Part shown: positions 1 to 8,303 of the stretch, piece after piece
How positions within the stretch are numbered: the first letter of the stretch is position 1
How the letters are laid out: every line of letters starts with the position of its first letter
NCBI GenBank assembly: GCA_011050685.1
Contig: DRFF01000190.1
Location: 1-64,000 of the forward strand
Length of the DNA: 64,000 nt
DNA from: Aurantimonas coralicida
GTDB lineage: Bacteria > Pseudomonadota > Alphaproteobacteria > Rhizobiales > Rhizobiaceae
Direction of reading: 5' to 3'
Position numbers and translations under genes: made by a program
The notes under the pieces: generated by a model
The model's input: only the letters and a program-made list of their open reading frames with translations
The model's database searches: none
What the model was told of the DNA's origin: nothing

Positions 1-1
1 G

Positions 2-91
2 AACCGCTACATGCAGACCGAGCCTATGGCCGAACTCATGGCCACAGGCAGCAAGCCAGAAACCATACGGATTTCCACCGCAGTCGCCTGA
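2..91 (+). CDS. C-terminal fragment of an unidentified protein
   Basis: An open frame enters from the left edge and stops with TGA at 89-91, giving 29 residues that end in TIRISTAVA. The residue mix looks protein-like, but too little is present to name a family. It converges with dppF, whose stop is about 120 bases away. The 92-212 gap holds only a short inverted repeat (ACAGGT/ACCTGT at 186-203) with no T-run. It could be a chance open frame. Confidence 0.35.
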   Translation, partial: NRYMQTEPMAELMATGSKPETIRISTAVA

Positions 92-212
92 AACGGAGCC
101 GCTTCAGTTACACCCCAATTTCCACCACGTTGACGGACGCGACCTTTCATACACCTGTCAACCGCCCACGATACTGTCGGACGTCACAGGTCCGATCACC
201 TGTCGGCAACGG

Positions 213-1193
213 TCAGGCTGGCGGCAATCGGCCTTCCTCCACCGCGAAGCAGGCAACCTTGGTCGGACCGTGTTCGATAAGGATAGGCAGCTCCGAGCGG
301 CAACGGTCGTTGGCATAGGGACAGCGGGGGTGGAAGGCACAACCCGGCGGCGGATCGAAGGGTGACGGCAATTCGCCGGTCAGCCGGATACGCTGGGTCT
401 TCTTGCCTGGATCGGTCGCCGGCGTCGCCGACAGGAGCGCCCGCGTATAGGGGTGCAGCGGGTTCGCATAGAGCGCGTCGACTGACGCGATTTCGACCGG
501 ACGACCGAGATACATCACCATCACCCGATCCGCGACATGCCTGACCACCGACAGATCATGGCTGATGAAAATATAGGTGAGATTCAACCGCTCCTGGAGA
601 TCGGCCAGGAGATTGAGGATCTGCGCCTGAATTGAGACGTCGAGGGCCGACACCGGCTCATCGAGGACCAGAATCTTCGGCTCCAGGATGATGGCGCGGG
701 CGATCGCGACGCGCTGGCGCTGACCGCCCGAGAACATATGCGGATACCGATCATAGTGCTCAGGGCGCAGACCCACCTCGGCCAGCGCCGTCTTGGCTTT
801 CTTGCGGCGCTCGGCGCGCGAAAGCCTGGTGTTGATCTTCAGCGGCTCCTCAATGATCGTTCCGACCTTCTGGCGCGGGTTGAGCGCGCCATACGGGTTC
901 TGGAAGACGATCTGGACGGTCGAGCGGAGCTTCTTGATGTCGCCGGGATGATCGCCGGAAACGCGCACGCCGTCGACGTCGAGTTCGCCCTCCGAGGGCG
1001 TTTCGATCATCGTCAACATGCGGGCGAGGGTCGACTTGCCGCAGCCGGATTCTCCCACGATCGCCAGCGTTTCACCTTGCTCCACGACGAAGCTGGCGTC
1101 CTTCACGGCCTTGAGGTCGAGCGGCTTCTGGAACAGGCCGCGGCGCACCTCGTAGACCTGACTGACATTCCTGGCGGTGACGATCGCGTTCAT
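213..1193 (-). CDS. dppF: Dipeptide/oligopeptide ABC transporter ATP-binding protein, DppF type
   Basis: This is the second of two paired ATPases that power a DppABC-type importer at the inner membrane. The 326-residue product starts MNAIVTARN and shows Walker A GESGCGKST, signature SGGQRQR, Walker B ILVLDEP and the switch His in FISHD. The oligopeptide-transporter C-terminal extension, with the cysteine pattern GCAFHPRCP, is present. The ATG at 1193 was chosen because it overlaps the dppD stop at 1190-1192. The same frame stays open upstream, but that stretch lies inside dppD. It is the last gene of the dpp operon. Confidence 0.93.
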   Translation of the reverse strand: MNAIVTARNVSQVYEVRRGLFQKPLDLKAVKDASFVVEQGETLAIVGESGCGKSTLARMLTMIETPSEGELDVDGVRVSGDHPGDIKKLRSTVQIVFQNPYGALNPRQKVGTIIEEPLKINTRLSRAERRKKAKTALAEVGLRPEHYDRYPHMFSGGQRQRVAIARAIILEPKILVLDEPVSALDVSIQAQILNLLADLQERLNLTYIFISHDLSVVRHVADRVMVMYLGRPVEIASVDALYANPLHPYTRALLSATPATDPGKKTQRIRLTGELPSPFDPPPGCAFHPRCPYANDRCRSELPILIEHGPTKVACFAVEEGRLPPA

Positions 1194-2161
1194 CGGGCGT
1201 CTCCCGCGTTGAGGGGATAGTGGCAGAGCGCTTCCCCCAGAGCCGGTGGCTGGCGCGGCGGCACCACCGTGCGGCAGGTGTCGTCGGCCTTTGGGCAGCG
1301 CGGATTGAACAGACACCCGTTCGGCCGATCCCCCTGCCCCGGAACGACGCCGGGAATGGTCGGCAGGCGCGCGCCGGTCGCGCGTTCGGGAATCGCGGCG
1401 AGCAGCGCCGCCGTATAGGGATGGTGCGGGGTATCGAACAGCGTCGCGACCGGCTGGCGCTCGACCTGCTGGCCGGCATATTGCACCACGACCCGCTCGG
1501 CGGTCTCGGCAATGACGCCCATGTCATGGGTGATCAGGATCATCGCCATGCCGTGCTGCTTCTGAAGGTCCACCAGCAGATCGAGGATCTGCGCCTGGAT
1601 AGTCACGTCCAGCGCCGTGGTCGGCTCGTCGGCGATCAGAAGTTTCGGGCTGCAGGCCGTCGCCATGGCGATCATCACCCGCTGGCTCATGCCGCCGGAG
1701 AGCTGATGCGGGTAGGCCGTCAGCCGGCGCTCCGGCTCGGGCATGCCGACCTGCTGAAGGAGCTCGACCGCACGGGTCTGGCGCGCCTTGCGGTCGAGAT
1801 CGGTGTGTGCCTTGAGGGCCTCGCGGATCTGGAAACCCACCGTGAAGCACGGATTGAGGCTGGCCACCGGCTCCTGAAAGATCATGGCGATGTCGCCGCC
1901 GACGATCTTGCGCCGCTCGCGATCCGACATGGCGCGCATGTCGCGCCCCTCGAATGTCATTTCGTCGGCGGTGACCGTGGCCGACGGCGGCAGCAGACCC
2001 ATCAGCCCGAGCATGGCGACGGATTTTCCCGAGCCGGACTCGCCGACGATGCCGAGGACTTCGCCCGGCTCGACCGAAATGTCGACGCCGTCGACCGCCT
2101 TGAACGGACCGGAGGCCGTATCGAAGACGACGGAAAGATTGCGGAGCGAGAGAAGGGGCAT
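1190..2161 (-). CDS. dppD: Dipeptide/oligopeptide ABC transporter ATP-binding protein, DppD type
   Basis: This is the first ATPase of the importer, 323 residues from the [13 protein letters not shown] start. It has Walker A GESGSGKS, signature SGGMSQR, Walker B LLIADEP, the switch motif LITHDMG and the C-terminal HPY-type region with [10 protein letters not shown]. Its last codons overlap the dppF start, and it begins 11 bases after the dppC stop, so the genes look co-transcribed and translationally coupled. An open extension upstream of 2161 reads through dppC out of frame and is not credible as coding. Confidence 0.93.
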   Translation of the reverse strand: MPLLSLRNLSVVFDTASGPFKAVDGVDISVEPGEVLGIVGESGSGKSVAMLGLMGLLPPSATVTADEMTFEGRDMRAMSDRERRKIVGGDIAMIFQEPVASLNPCFTVGFQIREALKAHTDLDRKARQTRAVELLQQVGMPEPERRLTAYPHQLSGGMSQRVMIAMATACSPKLLIADEPTTALDVTIQAQILDLLVDLQKQHGMAMILITHDMGVIAETAERVVVQYAGQQVERQPVATLFDTPHHPYTAALLAAIPERATGARLPTIPGVVPGQGDRPNGCLFNPRCPKADDTCRTVVPPRQPPALGEALCHYPLNAGDAR

Positions 2162-2172
2162 AGGTCGGGGTA

Positions 2173-3114
2173 TCAGCTCCGCTTCATCTTCGGGTCGAGT
2201 GCGTCGCGCAGGCCGTCGCCCACCAGGTTGATGGCGAGCACGGTGACGAGGATCGCCAGCCCTGGAAAGGTGACGACCCACCAGGCGCGCAGGATAAACT
2301 CGCGCGCCTCGGCCAGCATCGTGCCCCATTCGGGCGTCGGCGGCTGGGCGCCCATACCGAGAAAGCCGAGCGCGGCAGCATCGAGGATGGCGTTGGAAAA
2401 GGACAGCGTCGCCTGGACGATCAACGGGCCCAGACAATTCGGCAAGATGGTCACCACCATCAGCCGCAACGGGCTCGCGCCGACGACACGCGCGGCGGTG
2501 ACGTATTCGCGCTGCTTTTCCGCCATCACCGATGCCCGCGTCAGCCGAACGAAATGCGGCTGCAGGACCAGGGCGATGGCGATCATTGCGTTGGTGAGGC
2601 CCGGCCCGAGCACGGCGACGAGGACGAGCGCCAACAACAGCGAGGGAAATGCGAGGATGATGTCCATCACCCGCATGATGACGGTATCGAGCCAGCCGCC
2701 GGCATAGCCGGCGATCAGACCGACAGAGATGCCTGCCGACACGGCGATGACGACCACGACGACACCGATGAACAGCGAATAGCGCGCACCGAAGATCAGC
2801 CGGGAAAGAATGTCGCGACCGACGGCGTCGGTGCCGAGAAAATAACTCAGCCTTCCTCCCTCCTGCCAGAAGGGCGGCAGCAGCAGCGCCTCACGATTCT
2901 GAAGGACCGCCGAATGGGGCGCCACGAGTGGCGCGGCGAGCGCGATGAGAACGATGACGGCAAACACTGCGAGACCGACGACGGCGCCTTTGTTCGCTGA
3001 GAAATAGAACCAGAACTCGGCCAGCATCTGCCGGCGAACGCTCTTTACAGGCTCTCTGTCCGGGACGTCGCTGCCGATGCCCTCAGCTGCTTCCTGGGCT
3101 TCGATGTGGCTCAT
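2173..3114 (-). CDS. dppC: Dipeptide ABC transporter permease, DppC type
   Basis: This is an inner-membrane permease of 313 residues. A cytoplasmic N-terminal stretch of about 35 residues is followed by a first transmembrane helix (VVGLAVFAVIVLIALAAPLV), the OppC N-terminal region, and further helices. The permease coupling motif is recognisable around EYVTAARVVGASPLRL. Length and layout are typical of DppC/OppC. It lies between dppB (10-base gap) and dppD. Substrate is inferred from the family only: di- or short peptides, although relatives import other solutes. Confidence 0.92.
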   Translation of the reverse strand: MSHIEAQEAAEGIGSDVPDREPVKSVRRQMLAEFWFYFSANKGAVVGLAVFAVIVLIALAAPLVAPHSAVLQNREALLLPPFWQEGGRLSYFLGTDAVGRDILSRLIFGARYSLFIGVVVVVIAVSAGISVGLIAGYAGGWLDTVIMRVMDIILAFPSLLLALVLVAVLGPGLTNAMIAIALVLQPHFVRLTRASVMAEKQREYVTAARVVGASPLRLMVVTILPNCLGPLIVQATLSFSNAILDAAALGFLGMGAQPPTPEWGTMLAEAREFILRAWWVVTFPGLAILVTVLAINLVGDGLRDALDPKMKRS

Positions 3115-3124
3115 CTTCGGCCTC

Positions 3125-4147
3125 CTACCGTACCCGGACTCGGGGGTTGATCACGCCATAGGTGAGGTCCACCCCCAGATTGACGACCATGATGACCACG
3201 GCAATCAGCAGGAGACCGCCCTGCACCACCGGATAGTCCCGACGAAAGACGCTATCGACCATCCATTTGCCAATACCGGGCCAGGAAAAGATCGTTTCGG
3301 TCAGAATGGCGCCGGCCATCAGGACGCCGACCTGCAGACCGATCGTCGTCACCACAGGGATGAGCGCGTTGCGAAGGGCATGGACGCCGACCACCCTCAG
3401 TCGCGAAAGGCCTTTGGCGCGAGCGGTTCGCACATAGTCTTCGCCAAGCACTTCCAGCATGGCCGACCGGGTCTGCCGGGCGATTACGGCGAGCGGAATC
3501 GTTGCCAGGACGATCGACGGCAGGACAAGGTGAGACAGCGCCGAGGTGAACGCGCCTTTCTGGCCCGACAGCAACGAATCGATCAGCATGAAGCCGGTTT
3601 CCGCCGGGAAGTAGTACAAAAGCGAAATGCGGCCGGACACCGGTGTCCACTGCAGGACGCCCGAAAACAGGATAATGAGAAGCAGGCCCCACCAGAAAAT
3701 CGGCATCGAATAGCCGACCAGCGCCGCGCCCATCGCGGCCTGATCGAACCATGAGCCCCGCTTGACCGCGGCGATCACGCCGGCCGGGACCCCCAGCAAC
3801 ACGGCGATGACGATGGCGCAGAAGGCTAGTTCGAGCGTCGCCGGGAACAGAGTGAAGAACTCGCCTGCGACGCCGCGCTTGGTGACGATCGACGTGCCGA
3901 AATCGCCCTGGAACAACCCCAGGAGATAGTCGAAATACTGCACCACCAACGGCCGGTCGTAACCGAGCTCGTGCATGATGGCGGCATGCCGCTCCGGCGC
4001 CATCACACGCTCGCCCGACATCAGTGCAACGGGGTCGCCCGGCAGCAGCCGAATGAAGGCAAAGGCGATGATGGAGACGCCGATAAAGGTGGGGATCAGC
4101 ACCAGGACGCGAGAGAGAAGAAAACGCAGCATAACGATGTGTCGCAT
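3125..4147 (-). CDS. dppB: Dipeptide ABC transporter permease, DppB type
   Basis: This is the partner permease to DppC, 340 residues with about six membrane helices beginning at LLSRVLVLIPTFIGVSIIAF. The coupling loop EDYVRTARAKGLSRLRVV is the expected EAA-type motif of the family. The ATG at 4147 has a weak GGAAAA in front of it. An internal ATG at 4132 (MLRFLLSRV) matches the usual DppB N-terminus but has no visible ribosome site, so either start is possible. It is separated from dppA by 112 bases that hold a strong hairpin. Confidence 0.92.
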   Translation of the reverse strand: MRHIVMLRFLLSRVLVLIPTFIGVSIIAFAFIRLLPGDPVALMSGERVMAPERHAAIMHELGYDRPLVVQYFDYLLGLFQGDFGTSIVTKRGVAGEFFTLFPATLELAFCAIVIAVLLGVPAGVIAAVKRGSWFDQAAMGAALVGYSMPIFWWGLLLIILFSGVLQWTPVSGRISLLYYFPAETGFMLIDSLLSGQKGAFTSALSHLVLPSIVLATIPLAVIARQTRSAMLEVLGEDYVRTARAKGLSRLRVVGVHALRNALIPVVTTIGLQVGVLMAGAILTETIFSWPGIGKWMVDSVFRRDYPVVQGGLLLIAVVIMVVNLGVDLTYGVINPRVRVR

Positions 4148-4210
4148 GTTTTCCGGCCGCCGGGTAGCGGATTCCGGAGGCTGGTGATCTGGCGGGAGCT
4201 ACCAAAACGC

Positions 4211-4240
4211 AACGCGGGGCGGCCATGGCCGCCCCGCGTT
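4211..4240 (-). promoter_or_regulatory. Perfect 30-bp palindrome between dppA and dppB
   Basis: Both 15-base arms are exact complements around a central CATG. No T-run follows on the minus strand. In the transcript it would fold into a very GC-rich hairpin after the dppA stop. Intercistronic hairpins at this place in binding-protein operons commonly protect the upstream message or attenuate readthrough, so the binding protein is made in excess. That role is inferred here. Confidence 0.7.
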
Positions 4241-4259
4241 GGACGAGCCGGAAAAACGA

Positions 4260-5855
4260 CTACTCGGCGATGTCGACGCCGTCGAAGCGGTGATATCCGA
4301 GAGGATCCTGAACGAAGTCCTTCACCGATTTGCGCATCGGCATGAAGACCTTCGAATGGTCGATCGTCAGCCAAGGCGCCTCCTGCTTGAAGACCACCTG
4401 CGCCTGTTCGTACAGCTTGGCGCGCTCGGCCTGGTCGGCGACTTCCTTGGCCTTGGTCACAAGATCGTCGAACTCCTTGTTGCACCATTGCGCGCGATTG
4501 TTTCCGCCCACCGCATCACACCCCAGCAGCGTGTCGAGAAAATTATCCGGATCGCCGTTGTCGCCGGTCCAGCCCAGCATCGCGGCGCCATCGCGGTCCT
4601 TCGCCTTGGACTTTTCGAGATACTCCCCCCACTCGTAGGAGACGATCTCGGCCGAGACGCCGACCTTCTGAAGGTCAGCCTGCATCAGCTCCGCCGCGCG
4701 GCGAGCGTTCAGCATGTAAGGTCGGCTGACCGGCATCGCCCAAAGCTTCATGGAGAGATTCTCGACCCCCGCATCCAGGAGCATCTTCTTCGACGCTTCG
4801 GGGTCGTATTTGTCGTCCTCGACCGCGTCGTTATAGGACCACATCGTCGGGGGGATCGGATTCTTGGCAACCGTGGCGGCGCCTTGGAATACGGCGTCGA
4901 CGATCGCCTGCTTGTTGATCGCCATATTCAGAGCCTTGCGGACCTCGACCTTGTCGAAGGGCGCTTGCGTGGTGTTGTAGGCAAGGTAGGCGACGTTCAG
5001 GCCTTCCTGCTCCAGAACGTTGAGATCGGCGTTACCCTGCATTGAAACAACATCGGCCGCGTTGGGATACGGCATGATCTGGCATTCGTTCGCCATGAGC
5101 TTCTGCGCGCGCACGGAGGCGTCCGTGGTGATGGCGAAGATCAGGTCGTCGATCGGCTGCTTGCCGGCCCAGTAATCGGCATGCGCCTTGTAGCGGATGA
5201 CAGCGTCGGGCTGGTAGGCGACGAAGGCGAAGGGGCCGGTGCCGTAAGGTTGCTGGTTCAGCATCTCCATCTGGCCGTCAGCTTCGAGCTTGTCGGCATA
5301 CTCCTTCGACATGATCGAAGCGAAATCCATCGCCAGATCTGCCAGGAACGGGGCTTCGGGGCGGTTGAGGGTGAACTTAACAGTCAGATCGTCGACCTTT
5401 TCGACCGACTTGATCAGCTCGGGAAAGCCCATGCCGGCGGAATATTCCCAGCTCGTTCCTGCCACGTAGGCATTCCAGGGATTGTCGGATTTCAGCTGGC
5501 GCTCGAAGGAAAAGACGACGTCGTCGGCATTGAGGCTGCGCGTCGGGGTGAAGAACTCCGTGGTCTGGAACTTCACGTCGGGGCGTAGCTTGAAGGTGTA
5601 TTCAAGTCCGTCGTCCGACACCTCCCAGGACTCGGCAAGCCCCGGCTCTGTCTCGGTCGAGCCATGCTTGAATTCGACGAGACGGTTATAGACGGTTCGC
5701 GACGCGGCATCGAAGGTCGTACCGGACGTATAGAGCGCCGGGTCGAATCCCTCGGGCGATCCTTCCGAACAGTAGACGAGCGTCTTGGCCGATGCGGCGG
5801 AGCCGAGGGCGAGCGTCAAAGCGGTCGCCGCAACGAGCCGGGTGAACAGTTTCAT
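4260..5855 (-). CDS. dppA: Periplasmic dipeptide-binding protein, DppA type
   Basis: This is the solute-binding component of the importer, 531 residues. It has a clear signal peptide (MKLFTRLVAATALTLALG, cleavage near ASA-KT). The SBP family 5 pattern follows, with the EPGLAESWEVSDDGLEYTF and LNADDVVFSFER regions and a central YGTGPF motif. The ATG at 5855 has AGGGAG nine bases upstream. The ATG at 5864 lies directly against that site and is too close. It is the first gene of the dpp operon and diverges from the HugZ-like gene, so 5856-6061 should hold both promoters. A heme or other ligand cannot be excluded for this family. Confidence 0.93.
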   Translation of the reverse strand: MKLFTRLVAATALTLALGSAASAKTLVYCSEGSPEGFDPALYTSGTTFDAASRTVYNRLVEFKHGSTETEPGLAESWEVSDDGLEYTFKLRPDVKFQTTEFFTPTRSLNADDVVFSFERQLKSDNPWNAYVAGTSWEYSAGMGFPELIKSVEKVDDLTVKFTLNRPEAPFLADLAMDFASIMSKEYADKLEADGQMEMLNQQPYGTGPFAFVAYQPDAVIRYKAHADYWAGKQPIDDLIFAITTDASVRAQKLMANECQIMPYPNAADVVSMQGNADLNVLEQEGLNVAYLAYNTTQAPFDKVEVRKALNMAINKQAIVDAVFQGAATVAKNPIPPTMWSYNDAVEDDKYDPEASKKMLLDAGVENLSMKLWAMPVSRPYMLNARRAAELMQADLQKVGVSAEIVSYEWGEYLEKSKAKDRDGAAMLGWTGDNGDPDNFLDTLLGCDAVGGNNRAQWCNKEFDDLVTKAKEVADQAERAKLYEQAQVVFKQEAPWLTIDHSKVFMPMRKSVKDFVQDPLGYHRFDGVDIAE

Positions 5856-6061
5856 GGATGGCATCTCCCTGATCACGAGGCGGGCCAAACCCGCCGGAAG
5901 TCGATATCGGACAGGTTTTGCCGGCGTCATGCAAGCGCATTTTTTGACCAAGCATTCAAAAAACCACCCCCTGCGCTTCGACCCCCGACGATGCGTATCG
6001 CGTCGATTTGGCCAGGATTTGCCGCTGCGCGGCATGAACAATCTGGTTTATTATTCGTGAG

Positions 6062-6844
6062 ATGAGAAAGAAAACAGATCGCCCCAGGGTTTCGGCTGAC
6101 CGCTCCGCCGGCCGCGCCTCGCCCTTGCAACCCGTCGACGCGGACGCGACACGGCTCGCCCGGACACTGCTGCGCTCGGCTCGCCACGGCGCCCTTGCGG
6201 TGCTGCGCCCCGGCGACGGCCATCCGGCGGCCAGCCGAGTCCTCGTGGCAACCGACTTCCTCGGCCGACCGCTCCTGCTGATGTCCGACCTCACCCTGCA
6301 TGCCAGGGCCCTTGCGGTCGATTGCCGCTGCTCGCTGCTGGTCGGGGCGGCGGGCAAAGGCGATCCCCTCACCCATCCCCGCTTGACGGTGTTCGGGACG
6401 GCAAGCGCCATTGCGGCGGACGATCCGGAGCGGCCGGCGCTGCGGGAGCGGTTCCTCGCGCGGCATCCGAAATCCGCGCTCTACGCGGATTTTAGCAATT
6501 TCCATTTCGTCCAGCTGGAATCGGCGTCCGCTTCGCTGAATGGCGGCTTTGGGCGCGCCTTTGAACTCACGCCTGCCGAGTTCATCGACGGCCCTGCGGA
6601 GGAACTCCAAGCCACAGCCATCCGGGCGCGCGACCACATCAATGCGGACCATGGCGATGCGATCGACCGCATCGCCCTCGATGCCGGCCATGAGGGACAT
6701 GGATGGCGCATCGCGACTCTCGATCGCCTCGGCTTCGAAATTCTGCGGGGAGATGCACTGTGTCGGGTGGAGTTTCCCGCCGATGCCGTGGCAGCCGGCG
6801 GGTTCCGGAGCGCATTCGTCGATCTGGCGGCCGGCCAGGCGTGA
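6062..6844 (+). CDS. HugZ-like pyridoxamine 5'-phosphate oxidase fold protein with DUF2470 domain
   Basis: The 260-residue product has a split-barrel PNPOx-like N-terminal domain (about 25-165) with RTLLRSARHGALAVL and the conserved SDLTLHARAL segment. It ends in a DUF2470 domain (about 175-255) with ARDHINADHGDAIDRIA, where the histidines are typical. Relatives include HugZ heme-utilisation proteins and FMN-binding oxidoreductases. Whether this one binds heme or flavin cannot be told from the sequence. It is monocistronic, divergent from dppA, and no clear iron-responsive operator was seen in the 206-base divergent region. Confidence 0.82.
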   Translation: MRKKTDRPRVSADRSAGRASPLQPVDADATRLARTLLRSARHGALAVLRPGDGHPAASRVLVATDFLGRPLLLMSDLTLHARALAVDCRCSLLVGAAGKGDPLTHPRLTVFGTASAIAADDPERPALRERFLARHPKSALYADFSNFHFVQLESASASLNGGFGRAFELTPAEFIDGPAEELQATAIRARDHINADHGDAIDRIALDAGHEGHGWRIATLDRLGFEILRGDALCRVEFPADAVAAGGFRSAFVDLAAGQA

Positions 6845-6912
6845 CGAATCTGAAAAATGAAACCGCGTGAACCTATGCCCCGACGAACGCGTCGCTCCCC
6901 CGGTTTTGCGGC

Positions 6913-7236
6913 CTAAACCTTGAAGCCCTCCGGGCAAGCCGCGCGGAACCGGCGATTGCTCTGCCCGCTCAGATAGATGCACTGGCCCGGATTATTGGCA
7001 GCAAGGCCGAGCACGCGATCGTCGGAGGTGACGACGGTCTCCGGAATTCGCCCGACCCGGAACGGCGCAACCTCGGCCCCTGAGAGACCGAAAACCGCGC
7101 CAAAAACGGGGGGCAAGGCGCCGCCAGTGCAACCGGATAGCACCATTGCGCCGACCAGCGCCGCAAGGAGGCAGCCGTTCTTTTGATGCCAGCGGGGCGT
7201 CTGCGAACGTTTTTCGGTCAACCTCAGCTTCTCCAT
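6913..7236 (-). CDS. Small predicted lipoprotein with C-terminal paired-cysteine motif
   Basis: The 107-residue product starts MEKLRLTEK. It carries a hydrophobic stretch LLAALVGAMVLSGC that ends in a lipobox cysteine, so it is probably an outer-membrane or periplasmic lipoprotein. The C-terminus has CIYLSG...RFRAACPEGF, which resembles the tail of the neighbouring glycine-zipper lipoprotein at 7438 (YCRYSDGNIYRCPAGY). I do not recognise a named family. An ATG at 7290 would add 18 residues before the signal region and is less likely. Convergent with the HugZ-like gene. Confidence 0.6.
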   Translation of the reverse strand: MEKLRLTEKRSQTPRWHQKNGCLLAALVGAMVLSGCTGGALPPVFGAVFGLSGAEVAPFRVGRIPETVVTSDDRVLGLAANNPGQCIYLSGQSNRRFRAACPEGFKV

Positions 7237-7375
7237 CCCATCATCCTGCGCCGACCGAATGCGCATGTCATCGAGAAACCGCCCGTACACGGACCATCTT
7301 CACTGCCTCGCCGACGGTTCAGCCCGACATTGGACGCGATCGGTCCGTGCCGAGGCCTTTCTCCCGGATTTGGCC

Positions 7376-7410
7376 ACAAAAAAGCTGCCGAGACGACCCC
7401 GGCAGCTCTC
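7376..7410 (-). terminator. Rho-independent terminator after the glycine-zipper lipoprotein gene
   Basis: On the minus strand an 8-bp stem (AGCTGCCG/CGGCAGCT arms at 7383-7390 and 7400-7407) is followed at once by a run of six T. It lies about 30 bases past the stop of the gene ending at 7438. Confidence 0.85.
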
Positions 7411-7437
7411 TTACGATCAAATCGCCGTCGTGCCCGG

Positions 7438-7722
7438 TCAGTAACCGGCTGGGCAACGATAGATGTTACCGTCGGAATAACGGCAATAGCCCGGACGCTC
7501 CTTGGAGCGGCCGATGACGTTGCCGACCACCGCGCCGGTGCCCGCGCCGATGGCGCCGCCGATCAGCGCGCCCTTCGCATCGCCCGTTACGCCGGCTCCG
7601 ATCGCCGCGCCGCCAAGACCGCCAAGCGCCGCGCCTCCGGCTGTATAGCGGTCTTCCGTCGTGCAACCGGCGACCAAGATGGTAACCGCTGCGATGGCGG
7701 CAATCGAATATTTCTTGAACAT
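7438..7722 (-). CDS. Glycine-zipper lipoprotein (17-kDa surface antigen-like)
   Basis: The 94-residue product starts MFKKYSIAAIAAVTILVAGC, with a lipobox at Cys20. A glycine-zipper segment follows (GGAALGGLGGAAIGAG and GALIGGAIGAGTGAVVG), of the type found in Rick_17kDa_Anti and related envelope proteins. The tail has two cysteines in YCRYSDGNIYRCPAGY. GAGAGG six bases before the ATG at 7722 fixes the start. An exact EcfG-type promoter lies 37 bases upstream and a terminator follows, so it is a single-gene stress-inducible unit. Its precise function is unknown. Confidence 0.82.
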   Translation of the reverse strand: MFKKYSIAAIAAVTILVAGCTTEDRYTAGGAALGGLGGAAIGAGVTGDAKGALIGGAIGAGTGAVVGNVIGRSKERPGYCRYSDGNIYRCPAGY

Positions 7723-7758
7723 GTTCAACCTCTCACTGGACCCGTCGTCCCCACTCAC

Positions 7759-7783
7759 AACGATAACGCATCAATTTCGTTCC
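7759..7783 (-). promoter_or_regulatory. EcfG (general stress sigma) promoter for the glycine-zipper lipoprotein gene
   Basis: The minus strand reads GGAAC, 16 bases, CGTT. This is the exact -35/-10 consensus known for alphaproteobacterial EcfG sigma factors. The -10 element ends at 7759, which places a start of transcription about 30 bases before the ATG at 7722. Confidence 0.8.
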
Positions 7784-7866
7784 GTCACCATATTGATGAC
7801 TGACAAGATCCAGATTGGCACGGGTATCAAACGCCGGACAGCCCGCCCAAACTTCTTCTGCCGCTT

Positions 7867-8157
7867 TTAACGGGACGCCACCATCTGCGGTTCCGCGTCA
7901 AACGTGATCAGCAACTCGCCGGTCCGGCTGACGGCCCAGTCGATCGAAGCCGATTGCTCGAAGACGTCCGCGTCGACGGCCTTGCAGGCGCCGAGAACCC
8001 TGCTCTCCGTGGAGCCACTCAGGCGCATCTCCAGCGCCAAATCGCGCCGGCATTCCTCAACCGACTCATATGCCGGAACAGGAACGGGAATTTCTCTGCA
8101 GACCGAAGCATCGCCCGAGCATCCGACAAGTAACATAAAAGCCGCAACATGTTCCAT
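7867..8157 (-). CDS. Small predicted lipoprotein, stress-promoter driven
   Basis: The 96-residue product has a very short hydrophobic leader, MEHVAAFMLLVGC, with a lipobox-like Cys13. A compact domain follows with three further cysteines (VCREIP, EECRRD, GACKAVD), compatible with disulfides outside the cytoplasm. AAGGAG eight bases before the ATG at 8157 fixes the start. An exact EcfG-type promoter sits 23 bases upstream, which leaves a leader of only about 16 bases. I do not recognise a family. Confidence 0.7.
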   Translation of the reverse strand: MEHVAAFMLLVGCSGDASVCREIPVPVPAYESVEECRRDLALEMRLSGSTESRVLGACKAVDADVFEQSASIDWAVSRTGELLITFDAEPQMVASR

Positions 8158-8180
8158 CGAAACGTCTCCTTTGGCTAAAC

Positions 8181-8205
8181 AACGGCCAATTCGTGAAGTC
8201 GTTCC
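8181..8205 (-). promoter_or_regulatory. EcfG (general stress sigma) promoter for the small lipoprotein gene
   Basis: The minus strand reads GGAAC, 16 bases, CGTT, an exact EcfG consensus. The distance from the -10 element to the ATG at 8157 fits a start of transcription just upstream of the ribosome-binding site. Confidence 0.82.
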
Positions 8206-8303
8206 AAATTCCGCCCGGGCACTTGAAAAAAAACGTCTCGGAAAAAGGCGATTCGGCGAAAAGCCCGGTGTTCCAGTCGGCTCAGCGAACCGGGATCGGC
8301 GAC

